Shown piece after piece: positions 54,621 to 61,756 of a stretch of 64,000 nucleotides of DNA. The notes under the pieces were generated by a model. It made no database searches, was not told the origin of the DNA, and saw only the letters and a program-made list of their open reading frames with translations. This DNA comes from Hyphomicrobium_A sp044507625 (GTDB lineage: Bacteria > Pseudomonadota > Alphaproteobacteria > Rhizobiales > Hyphomicrobiaceae), in the NCBI GenBank assembly GCA_044507625.1, contig JBIQJE010000002.1, positions 62,001-126,000 of the forward strand, read 5' to 3'. A program made the translations under genes and the position numbers. Position 1 is the first letter of the stretch; every line of letters begins with the position of its first letter.

Positions 54621-56564
54621 ATGTCCTTTCCACCAGCGATCCCGGCTGCCCCCGCCGATGAGCGCGAGGAGCATTACCTCGATCCGCGGTCGAGCCACTG
54701 GGACGCGTTCCGCGGACTGCTGCCGCTGGTGTGGCCGGCGAACCGCCGCGATCTGCGCATGCGCGTCGTGCTGGCGTTCGCGGTTCTGCTCATCGCCAAG
54801 CTGGTCACGGTGGCGGTACCCATTTTCTACAAGGACGCGACCGACAGGCTCGCCGCCGCCGCAACCGGCGACACTGGCGCCACGTCGCAGGGGATTGGCC
54901 TTGCCGTCGTTATGCTGATCCTCGCCTATGGGACGGGCCGCGTGCTGATGATGGGTCTCACGCAGATCCGCGACATCATCTTCACCGAGGTGGGACAGAA
55001 CGCGGTCCGCGAGCTCAACAACCGCACGTTCCGCCACCTGCACCGGCTCTCGCTGCGCTTCCATCTGGAACGGCGCACCGGCGGGCTTTCCCGTGTGATC
55101 GAGCGCGCCACGCGCGGCGTCGAGCTCATCATCCGCATGGGCATTCTCAACGTCGTGCCGACCGCCATCGAGCTGCTGCTGATGTCGGGCATGCTGCTCT
55201 ACTATTTCGACTGGCGCTACGTGGCGATCATGTATGCGACGGTGGCCGTCTACATGTGGTTCACCTTCGCCGCCAGCGAGCGGCGCATCGCCATCCGCCG
55301 CGAGATGAACGAGAGCGATACCGAGGCGAACACCAAGGCCATCGACAGCCTGCTCAACTTCGAGACGGTGAAATATTTCGGCAACGAGGAATTGGAGGCG
55401 CGCCGCTTCGACGTGTCGATGGCGCGCTACGAGCAGGCCGCGATCAAGACGTTCCGCTCCCTCGGCGTGCTCAACACCGGCCAGACGATCATCTTCACCA
55501 TCGGCATGACGGCATGCATGCTTCTCGCCGCGCGCGGGATCATGGCCGGCACCCACTCGGTCGGCGAGTTCGTGATGATCAATGCGCTGATGATCCAGCT
55601 CTACATGCCGCTCAATTTCATGGGCATGGTGTATCGCGAGATCAAGCAGGGGCTCGTCGATCTGGAATCGATGTTCGCCCTGCTGGATGAATCGCCCGAG
55701 ATCAAGGATCGCCCCGGCGCCAGGCCGCTCGTCGTCGAGAAGGGTGAAATACGCTTCGAGAACGTGAGCTTCCGCTACGATCCGGGCGGACGGGAGATTC
55801 TGCACGATGTCTCCTTCACCGTGCCCGCCGGAAAGATGGTGGCCATCGTCGGTCCGACCGGCGCCGGTAAGTCGACGCTCGCGCGCATCCTGTTCCGCTT
55901 CTACGACATCGCCGCCGGCCGCGTGACCATCGACGGCCAGGACATCCGCGACGTGACGCAGAAGAGTCTGCGCGCCGCCATCGGCGTTGTCCCGCAGGAC
56001 AGCGTGTTGTTCAACGACACGATCTTCTACAACATCAAGTACGGCCGCCCCGATGCGACGGACGAGGAGGTCTATGCCGCCGCGCGGCTTGCGCAGATCG
56101 ACGACTTCATCCGCTCCCTGCCGGCAGGCTACAAGACCATGGTGGGCGAGCGCGGCCTGAAGCTGTCGGGCGGGGAGAAGCAGCGCGTCGCCATTGCGCG
56201 CACGATTCTCAAGGGCCCGCCGATTCTCATTCTCGACGAGGCGACGAGCGCCCTCGACAGCCATACCGAGAGGGAGATCCAGGACGCGCTCGACGAGGTC
56301 GCGCGCGAGCGCACCTCGCTCGTCATCGCGCACCGGCTTTCCACCATCGTGCACGCCGACAACATCCTCGTCCTCGAAAAGGGACGCCTCGTCGAGCAGG
56401 GCACGCACACCGAGCTGATTGCGAAGGGTGGGCTCTATGCGGGTCTGTGGGCCCGTCAGCGGCAAGCCGAGAAGGCGCGTGAGGAATTCGCCCACGCCCT
56501 GGAAGATGCCGAGCGTTCCGGCGCGTTGCGCGCTGAGGATATTCGCCTGATGTCTGTGAAGTGA
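54621..56564 (+). CDS. Atm1-type ABC exporter (fused permease and ATPase)
   Basis: A 647-residue half-transporter. The N-terminal membrane domain (about 40-340) has six helices and the Atm1/ABCB7 signature NESDTEANTKAIDSLLNFET followed by VKYFGNEE, where glutathione-binding residues lie. The ATPase has Walker A IVGPTGAGKSTLARI, Q-loop VPQDSVLFN, signature LSGGEKQRVAIAR and Walker B LILDEATSALDSHT, with the switch IAHRLST. Bacterial Atm1 proteins export glutathione-bound metals or polysulfides; mitochondrial ones support cytosolic Fe-S proteins. AGAAGG before ATG 54621 fixes the start. It lies 109 bp after the coiled-coil gene. Confidence 0.94.
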   Translation: MSFPPAIPAAPADEREEHYLDPRSSHWDAFRGLLPLVWPANRRDLRMRVVLAFAVLLIAKLVTVAVPIFYKDATDRLAAAATGDTGATSQGIGLAVVMLILAYGTGRVLMMGLTQIRDIIFTEVGQNAVRELNNRTFRHLHRLSLRFHLERRTGGLSRVIERATRGVELIIRMGILNVVPTAIELLLMSGMLLYYFDWRYVAIMYATVAVYMWFTFAASERRIAIRREMNESDTEANTKAIDSLLNFETVKYFGNEELEARRFDVSMARYEQAAIKTFRSLGVLNTGQTIIFTIGMTACMLLAARGIMAGTHSVGEFVMINALMIQLYMPLNFMGMVYREIKQGLVDLESMFALLDESPEIKDRPGARPLVVEKGEIRFENVSFRYDPGGREILHDVSFTVPAGKMVAIVGPTGAGKSTLARILFRFYDIAAGRVTIDGQDIRDVTQKSLRAAIGVVPQDSVLFNDTIFYNIKYGRPDATDEEVYAAARLAQIDDFIRSLPAGYKTMVGERGLKLSGGEKQRVAIARTILKGPPILILDEATSALDSHTEREIQDALDEVARERTSLVIAHRLSTIVHADNILVLEKGRLVEQGTHTELIAKGGLYAGLWARQRQAEKAREEFAHALEDAERSGALRAEDIRLMSVK

Positions 56565-56570
56565 CCTAGC

Positions 56571-56606
56571 CAAAAAAGTGCCGGCCGCCTGGGGAGCGGC
56601 CGGCAT
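56571..56606 (-). terminator. Intrinsic terminator of the pseudoazurin gene
   Basis: On the minus strand a 9-bp stem, GCCGGCCGC with GCGGCCGGC (56580-56588 and 56596-56604), is followed by CACTTTTTTGG, giving six consecutive T. It lies about 75 bp downstream of the pseudoazurin stop codon and is the strongest terminator in the window. Confidence 0.88.
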
Positions 56607-56679
56607 GGGCGCAGCGACGACACGGGTGCCATCCAGGGATCGTCGCCAGCCCCTTCGCGGGGAGCGCGGTAGTGCCCGA

Positions 56680-57123
56680 TTACTTTTTCACCTGCTCCAA
56701 AAGTTCGTCCCAACGCTTCTTGGCGCCACCCGGAGCCTTGAAAGCGTCGAGCTGAGATTGATTGGTCGGCTCGCCCGCCACGATCAGCGCCACCATGCCC
56801 ATAGTGTAGTGCGGCAGGCATCTGATGCCGTAGTAGCCGGGTTTCTCGACCACGAACTCGGCGTCCTCGTTCATGTCGCCCTTGAGAGGCTCGACGCCCT
56901 CCGGCCAGACTTCTTTGATGGCTTCGGCGTTGTGATTCTTGTCGACGATAACGAAGCGTACGGTGTCGCCCGGCTCGACCTTCAGGAAGTCGGGTTCGAA
57001 CACCATGAATTTGCCCTTGCCGTTGGTGTTCTTGATCTTGATCTCGTGCTCAGCGGCGAGCGCGGCGCCTCCAAGGCCGATCATCAGTGTGGCGGCGAAG
57101 GAAGCGAGCGTTGCGATCCTCAT
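56680..57123 (-). CDS. Pseudoazurin (type 1 copper protein)
   Basis: A 147-residue periplasmic blue copper protein. The signal peptide is MRIATLASFAATLMIGLGGA, then ALA|AEHEI. The type 1 copper ligands are the His in VDKNHNAEAI and Cys-x-x-His-x4-Met in IRCLPHYTMGM, exactly as in pseudoazurin; no residue is missing. Pseudoazurin carries electrons to nitrite reductase (NirK) or cytochrome c peroxidase and replaces cytochrome c in several denitrifiers and methylotrophs. No nir or nor genes are in the window. It has its own promoter (57167-57193) and terminator (56571-56606), so it is monocistronic. Confidence 0.95.
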   Translation of the reverse strand: MRIATLASFAATLMIGLGGAALAAEHEIKIKNTNGKGKFMVFEPDFLKVEPGDTVRFVIVDKNHNAEAIKEVWPEGVEPLKGDMNEDAEFVVEKPGYYGIRCLPHYTMGMVALIVAGEPTNQSQLDAFKAPGGAKKRWDELLEQVKK

Positions 57124-57166
57124 TCGGTGTTTCCCCGTATCGTGCTTCGTTATTCTTTACCGCGAA

Positions 57167-57193
57167 AGTATAGAAACGCGCCGGGCCCGTCAA
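57167..57193 (-). promoter_or_regulatory. Probable sigma-70-type promoter of the pseudoazurin gene
   Basis: On the minus strand TTGACG (57188-57193) and TATACT (57167-57172) are separated by 15 bp, about 45 bp ahead of the ATG. The -35 and -10 each differ from consensus by one base (TTGACA, TATAAT), unusual for such GC-rich DNA; the spacer is short. No FNR-type TTGAT-N4-ATCAA box was seen beside it. Confidence 0.5.
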
Positions 57194-57314
57194 CTGCGAC
57201 CGGTAGGCCGATGTGCAATTCAGCTATGCATAAGTGGCGCTATTAGCCGGACGGCAGTGAACCTGCGCTAGTTTCCGGAGGGCTCCGCCGGCGCGCGGGG
57301 CCGGAGGCGAACGG

Positions 57315-58136
57315 ATGGGGCAACCGCTGAAAGCGCATATCGCGGCATGGATCGAGACCGGCGCACGGGCGCTGAAGGCGGCCGCACGCTTGACCATGCG
57401 CGCGCTCGCGGCGCTATGGGCGGTCGTGCGCCCGGCGCTGCTCTTCGCGCTGAACGTCATCGCCGCGCTGCTGCTGCTGTTCGAGGAATGGGGCTGGCAG
57501 CCGCTCTCAAATCTGCTGGCGCGCCTCGCACGCTTCCCGCTTTGGGCCATGACCGAGCGCCTGATCGCGGGCCTGCCGCCCTATGGTGCGCTGCTCGTAC
57601 TCGCCGTGCCGAGCGCCGTGCTGATTCCTGCAAAGCTCATCGGCGTCTATATGTTCGCGACCGGCCACTTCTTCCTTGCGATGGTGGTGATCTTCATCGC
57701 CAAGGTGGCGTCGACGGCGCTCATCGCCCGCATTTTTCTGCTCACCAAGCCAGCATTGATGCAGATCGGCTGGTTCGCGCGCGCCTATGAAATTTTCATG
57801 CCGTGGAAGGATCGGCTGTTCGCCTACATTCGCGCCTCGTGGGTTTGGCGCGTTGGCCGCGTCGTCAAGTGGCGCGCCAAGCACCTGGTGCGCGGTGCGT
57901 GGCAACGGTGGCGCCCGGTGCTCGTGCGCCTCTGGCAGGACTTGAAACCTGTGATCGACCGCGTGGCGGAGCAGGTGAGAACCCTTTCGCGCGCCGCATA
58001 CGCACGCATTGCAACGCTATGGCGCGGAGAGACACCTGCGAGCGACCCCCCGCGCCTGCTGCCGCCGCCCGATACATCGCGGGATGCAGCCAGGCTTGCG
58101 GCGCGGCGCGATCCGCAGTCCGGCGGCCATCCCTAG
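57315..58136 (+). CDS. Polytopic membrane protein of unknown function next to soxZ
   Basis: A 273-residue protein: an amphipathic N-terminus, a hydrophobic segment at about 42-62 (LLFALNVIAALLLLF), two strong helices at about 93-115 and 118-140 (LVLAVPSAVLIPAKLIG and FFLAMVVIFIAKVASTALIARI), then a long basic Trp/Arg-rich cytoplasmic region (WVWRVGRVVKWRAKH). The tail is proline-rich. I do not recognise the family. GGAGGCG precedes the ATG. The stop codon overlaps that of soxZ on the opposite strand through the shared palindrome CTAG. Confidence 0.65.
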   Translation: MGQPLKAHIAAWIETGARALKAAARLTMRALAALWAVVRPALLFALNVIAALLLLFEEWGWQPLSNLLARLARFPLWAMTERLIAGLPPYGALLVLAVPSAVLIPAKLIGVYMFATGHFFLAMVVIFIAKVASTALIARIFLLTKPALMQIGWFARAYEIFMPWKDRLFAYIRASWVWRVGRVVKWRAKHLVRGAWQRWRPVLVRLWQDLKPVIDRVAEQVRTLSRAAYARIATLWRGETPASDPPRLLPPPDTSRDAARLAARRDPQSGGHP

Positions 58137-58459
58137 CTTGTGACGATCGGCACTTTCTCCACCGTCGTCGTGCCGCCGTCGTCCTGCCACGTCAGCGTCA
58201 GCGTGCCGGGGCCCGTCACCCGCATGTAGAAGGCGATGTAGGGATTGGCGGCAACGCCGGAGTTGAGATCCGCGGAGAACACGTCCTCGCCCTCGAAGCT
58301 CGCGGTGAACGTATGGATGATGTCGCGCGGGATGATCCTCCCGGAGCCATCCTTGCGATTGCCCGTCTCCATGACATGCGTTGCCAGCGTCTTGATCTCG
58401 ATGATCGAGCCGGGATTGATCGTCTCGGGAAGCTTGATGCGTGGCGGCTTCTTCATCAT
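58133..58459 (-). CDS. soxZ: SoxZ-like sulfur-compound chelating protein
   Basis: A 108-residue all-beta protein with the SoxZ opening: PPRIKLPETINPGSIIEIKTL, with THVMETG(N)RKD following. The middle HTFTASFEGEDVFSADLNSGVAANPYIAFY (in parts: FTASFEGEDVFSADL, then NPYIAFYMRV) matches the SoxYZ interface. SoxZ partners SoxY, which carries sulfur intermediates. Starts at 58459 (MMKKPP) and 58486 are both possible; 58459 is preferred because it matches the family length. It lies 15 bp after soxY. Confidence 0.88.
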   Translation of the reverse strand: MMKKPPRIKLPETINPGSIIEIKTLATHVMETGNRKDGSGRIIPRDIIHTFTASFEGEDVFSADLNSGVAANPYIAFYMRVTGPGTLTLTWQDDGGTTTVEKVPIVTS

Positions 58460-58473
58460 CGCGGTGCCCGTCG

Positions 58474-58941
58474 TCAGATATCGCATCCGCCGATGCGCAC
58501 ATCGACCTTGCGCCGCGTGAGCAAGAGACGTCCATCGCTCAGCTCGGCGACAGCGACCACATCCTGCGTGTGCGCAAGACGCATGCGGCTCGTCACGCGC
58601 GCCTTGCCCGAGAGCAGCGTGAAGTGGAACGTCGCCACGTTCGCGCGCGGGTTTGCGGTCGAGAGCAGGTGGATCGCCTTGACGTGGTTCTCGGCCGTCA
58701 TGGGGCTGTCGACTTCGAGTGCCACCGGGACATAGTCGCCGTTTTCGACATGCTCCGGCAAGTCGAGCACGATCCCCGTTTCCGCGGGCGTAGCGCCATT
58801 GAGAATGGCCTCGAGGACATGCTTGAACTCCGCGCTCTCCCCGGCGGCTTCTTCGCCCGCCACCCCACCGACAAAGAAGGCGATGGCCGCCGCAGCGGAG
58901 CCGGTGAGTAGAAATGTACGTCGATCGAGCATCTTAGCCAT
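58474..58941 (-). CDS. soxY: SoxY-like sulfur carrier with twin-arginine signal
   Basis: A 155-residue protein with a Tat signal peptide (LDRRTFLLTGSAAAAIAFF). The mature SoxY domain has PAETGIVLDLPEHVENGDYVPV and FHFTLLSGKARVTSRMRLA. It ends RIGGCDI: the conserved swinging-arm cysteine is three residues from the end, followed by Asp-Ile where typical SoxY proteins end GGCGG or GGCG. The SoxYZ complex presents sulfane on this Cys to other Sox enzymes or a dehydrogenase. It is divergent from the sulfide dehydrogenase gene, with 104 bp between starts. Confidence 0.9.
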   Translation of the reverse strand: MAKMLDRRTFLLTGSAAAAIAFFVGGVAGEEAAGESAEFKHVLEAILNGATPAETGIVLDLPEHVENGDYVPVALEVDSPMTAENHVKAIHLLSTANPRANVATFHFTLLSGKARVTSRMRLAHTQDVVAVAELSDGRLLLTRRKVDVRIGGCDI

Positions 58942-59045
58942 GTTGTTACGGACGCGGCCGCGCGGGCGGCATCGGCGTGTTGCCCACTCTTCCCCGTAAG
59001 GCTTACGATATCGGTATCGCAGGGCCGGCAACAAGGCATCCCGGG

Positions 59046-60374
59046 ATGATCGATCGTAGGCAATTCGGCCGGCTCGCCGCGGGCGCGGCGCTGGCGGGCG
59101 CTGGAACGGGTTTGCACGCCATCATCGCGAGGCCTGCGTTGGCCGCGGGGCGGGGCAGGGTGGTCATCGTCGGCGGCGGGGCGGGCGGCGGCACCGTGGC
59201 GCGCATCCTGAAAACCGAGGCGCCCCAGCTCGACGTGAAGCTGGTCGAGAAGCGGCAGATCTACACGACCTGCTTCAACTCGAACCATTACTTCGGCGGC
59301 TTCCGCACCTTCGCCTCACTGCAACACAGCTACGACGGCCTGCGCAACCTCGGTGTCGAGGTGATGAACGAACGCGCCACGGGCGTCGATGCCGATGCAA
59401 AGTCCGTCACGCTGGCCGATGGAACGAAGCTTCCCTACGACCGGCTCGTCCTCGCGCCTGGTATCTCCCTCACGTATGACGCCATCGAGGGCTATTCGCT
59501 CAGCGCCGCCGAAACGACCATGCCCCACGCCTGGATCGCGGGACCGCAGACCCTGCTGCTCATGCGGCAGCTCGAGGCCATGGACGATGGCGGCGTCGTG
59601 ATCATGACGGTGCCGAACAATCCCTATCGCTGCCCGCCGGGGCCGTACGAGCGCGCGTGCATGATCGCCCATTACCTCAAGACGCATAAGCCGCGCTCGA
59701 AACTCGTCATCTTCGATGCCAAGCCGCATTTCTCCAAGCAGCCGGCGTTCGAGGAAGCGTTCGCGCGCTACTATGACGGCATCATCGATCTCAATCTTAC
59801 CAACGAGATCGACGATTTCCGCACCGTGCGCGTCGATCCGAAGGCGATGGAGATCGAGACGGTCTCGGGCATCAAGGCGAAGGGCGCGGTGGTGAACGTC
59901 ATCCCGCCCCAGACCGCCGGCGAGATCGCCATCACTGCGGGCTGTGCCGAGGGCGGCTGGTGCCCGATCGATCCGTCGAATTTCACCTCGGCCAAGGTGA
60001 AGGATGTCTACGTCATCGGCGATGCGGCAATCGCCAACGAGATGCCGAAGTCCGCCTTCACCGCCAACAGTCACGGCAAGGTGGTTGCGGCGGATATTCT
60101 CGCGGCGCTGGCGGGCGGCGAGAAGGCCGCCGCGCGCTATCGCAACACCTGCTGGTCGCTGCTGGCGGCCGAGGACACGATCAAGATCGGCGCCGACTAT
60201 ACGCCCGGCGAACGGGACGGGAAGCCGTTCCTGGCGCCCAGCCATGCTTTCATTTCGCTGCCGGGTGAAAGCGCCGAGATGCGCCGTAGGAACTACGAGG
60301 AGAGCCTCGCCTGGTACCACGGGATCATCGCCGACGCCTTCAACGACAACACCGCGCTGCTGCACAAGGGCTGA
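59046..60374 (+). CDS. Flavocytochrome c sulfide dehydrogenase, flavoprotein subunit (FccB/SoxF)
   Basis: A 442-residue Tat-exported flavoprotein (signal IDRRQFGRLAAGAALAGAG). The FAD loop is RVVIVGGGAGGGTVARIL. The cysteine that covalently holds FAD is in IYTTCFNSNHYFGG. The redox-active pair is in NPYRCPPGPYERACMIA and GGWCPIDPSNFTS, as in Allochromatium FccB. It oxidises sulfide, or a SoxYZ-bound persulfide in some organisms, and passes electrons to a cytochrome. No cytochrome subunit gene is adjacent, so the partner is encoded elsewhere or is a soluble cytochrome. It shares a promoter region with soxYZ. Confidence 0.93.
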   Translation: MIDRRQFGRLAAGAALAGAGTGLHAIIARPALAAGRGRVVIVGGGAGGGTVARILKTEAPQLDVKLVEKRQIYTTCFNSNHYFGGFRTFASLQHSYDGLRNLGVEVMNERATGVDADAKSVTLADGTKLPYDRLVLAPGISLTYDAIEGYSLSAAETTMPHAWIAGPQTLLLMRQLEAMDDGGVVIMTVPNNPYRCPPGPYERACMIAHYLKTHKPRSKLVIFDAKPHFSKQPAFEEAFARYYDGIIDLNLTNEIDDFRTVRVDPKAMEIETVSGIKAKGAVVNVIPPQTAGEIAITAGCAEGGWCPIDPSNFTSAKVKDVYVIGDAAIANEMPKSAFTANSHGKVVAADILAALAGGEKAAARYRNTCWSLLAAEDTIKIGADYTPGERDGKPFLAPSHAFISLPGESAEMRRRNYEESLAWYHGIIADAFNDNTALLHKG

Positions 60375-60412
60375 CGGTCCGTCCGTCCGGCGCCCGCCGC
60401 GCGGCGCCTCCT

Positions 60413-60670
60413 TCAGGAGTAGCGCCGCAGGAGTTGGGCAAGAAGCAGCAGGATGACGGCCCCCAGCGTTGCGGCGACGGTGATGCCGAGCGTCGTCTCG
60501 ACCTGCATCCCCAGCACCCCCGTGGCAAAGGCGGCGATGACCGCACCCAGCACACCGAGCACGACGTTCCCCAGAAGGCCGAAGCCGTAGCCCTCGACGA
60601 TCAGCCCTGCGAGCCAGCCGGCCACCGCGCCGATGATCGTCCATGTCAGCAGCGACTCCTGCTCCAGCAT
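60413..60670 (-). CDS. GlsB/YeaQ/YmgE-family membrane protein
   Basis: An 85-residue protein with three closely spaced helices and the family pattern: WTIIGAVAGWLAGLIVEGYG, GLLGNVVLGVLGAVIAAFA and TLGAVILLLLAQLLRRYS. The family is stress-induced and functionally vague. The ATG at 60670 follows GGAGAG. It is convergent with the sulfide dehydrogenase gene (39 bp apart) and divergent from an SDR gene. Confidence 0.87.
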   Translation of the reverse strand: MLEQESLLTWTIIGAVAGWLAGLIVEGYGFGLLGNVVLGVLGAVIAAFATGVLGMQVETTLGITVAATLGAVILLLLAQLLRRYS

Positions 60671-60754
60671 GCTGCTCTCCAATGTTCCGGCGACCGAACG
60701 TTTGGGCGGGCCTGAGCGTTGCCTTCGCGTGTAAAAAAGCCCTGCGGAGCCTCC

Positions 60755-61720
60755 ATGGATATCCTGATGAAGGTCGGCGACATTTGGGTGTGCCGTCGGG
60801 CGTCGCCCGACCCCGCGGCCATCGCGGCGGTTTCCCGGTTGACCCCGGCGACAGTCGTCACGGGAGCTTCCGAGGGCCTGGGCTTCGCGCTGGCATTACG
60901 GATCGCGCGCGAGGGCCGGACCATTGTGCTGCTCGCGCGCACGCCCGATGTGCTGGCGGAAGCGTCCGCCGGGCTGGCCGCCCGCTATCCTGCGGCGACC
61001 GTTATCGCCGAGACGCTGGACGTCGGCGCGGTCGATGCCCCCGATCGGCTGGATAGGCTCCTGGCGCAACATGGTCTCTATCTCGATGTGCTGGTGAACA
61101 ACGCCGGCATCGCCGTTGGCGGCAACTTCACCGATCTCGATCCCGAAAAGCTCGATGAGCTGCTGGCGACCAACATCGGCGCCGTCACGCGGCTGACGCG
61201 CCATTACTTGCCGGGAATGCGCGCGCGGGCACGCGGCGGCATCATGAACCTCGCATCGCTGGCGGCCTTCGCGCCCGGGCCCTGGCAGGCGCCCTATTTC
61301 GCCAGCAAGGCCTATGTCCTTTCGCTCACGGCTGCCATCGGCGGTGAGTGCGCAGGCGAAGGCGTAAGAGTATGCGCGATAGTGTGCGGGCCGGTCGAAA
61401 CCGGCATTCATCGCAAAATGAATGCATCCAGCGCCATCTACCGCGCGCTGTTGCCGAGCGACTCCGCCGGCCGGATGGCGCGGCTCGCATGGCGGTCCTA
61501 TCGCATGGGACGGCGCGTCGTCGTACCCGGCCTCGTCAACAGCCTCATCGCATGGACCATCCGCGCCATGCCCTTCGAGCTCTTGCTGCCGATCATCGAC
61601 GTATTGATGAAGCCGCGCTCGAACGCCGTCGCGGCGGCGCGTCGGGATGGGCCGCTGCGTCCTGGGAGGGCGAGCGTCTACGGCGAATGGCTGGGCAAAG
61701 AAAAAGGGCCGGGCTTTTGA
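60755..61720 (+). CDS. Short-chain dehydrogenase/reductase
   Basis: A 321-residue SDR longer than the classical type by about 50 residues. The cofactor loop TPATVVTGASEGLGFALAL is about 30 residues from the N-terminus. NNAG (VLVNNAGIAVGG), the catalytic Ser (MNLASLAAFAPGP) and YFASKAYVL follow. An extra C-terminal segment with hydrophobic stretches (ARMAWRSYRMGRRVVVPGL-like, then FELLLPIIDVLMKP) may tether it to the membrane, as in the DltE/steroid dehydrogenase-like SDRs. GGAG precedes ATG 60755. The final codons and stop form part of the terminator hairpin for the neighbouring sgaA-like gene. Confidence 0.85.
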   Translation: MDILMKVGDIWVCRRASPDPAAIAAVSRLTPATVVTGASEGLGFALALRIAREGRTIVLLARTPDVLAEASAGLAARYPAATVIAETLDVGAVDAPDRLDRLLAQHGLYLDVLVNNAGIAVGGNFTDLDPEKLDELLATNIGAVTRLTRHYLPGMRARARGGIMNLASLAAFAPGPWQAPYFASKAYVLSLTAAIGGECAGEGVRVCAIVCGPVETGIHRKMNASSAIYRALLPSDSAGRMARLAWRSYRMGRRVVVPGLVNSLIAWTIRAMPFELLLPIIDVLMKPRSNAVAAARRDGPLRPGRASVYGEWLGKEKGPGF

Positions 61721-61730
61721 CGCCCGGCCC
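61701..61730 (-). terminator. Intrinsic terminator of the aminotransferase gene, embedded in the SDR gene end
   Basis: A perfect 9-bp stem, GGGCCGGGC (61706-61714) with GCCCGGCCC (61722-61730), is followed on the minus strand by TTTTT (from 61701-61705 A). It lies 27 bp after the aminotransferase stop. The TGA of the convergent SDR gene falls in the loop, so one DNA segment encodes a protein end and terminates the opposite transcript. Confidence 0.88.
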
Positions 61731-61756
61731 TCGATGTTCTTGCCGAAGAGAGATGC

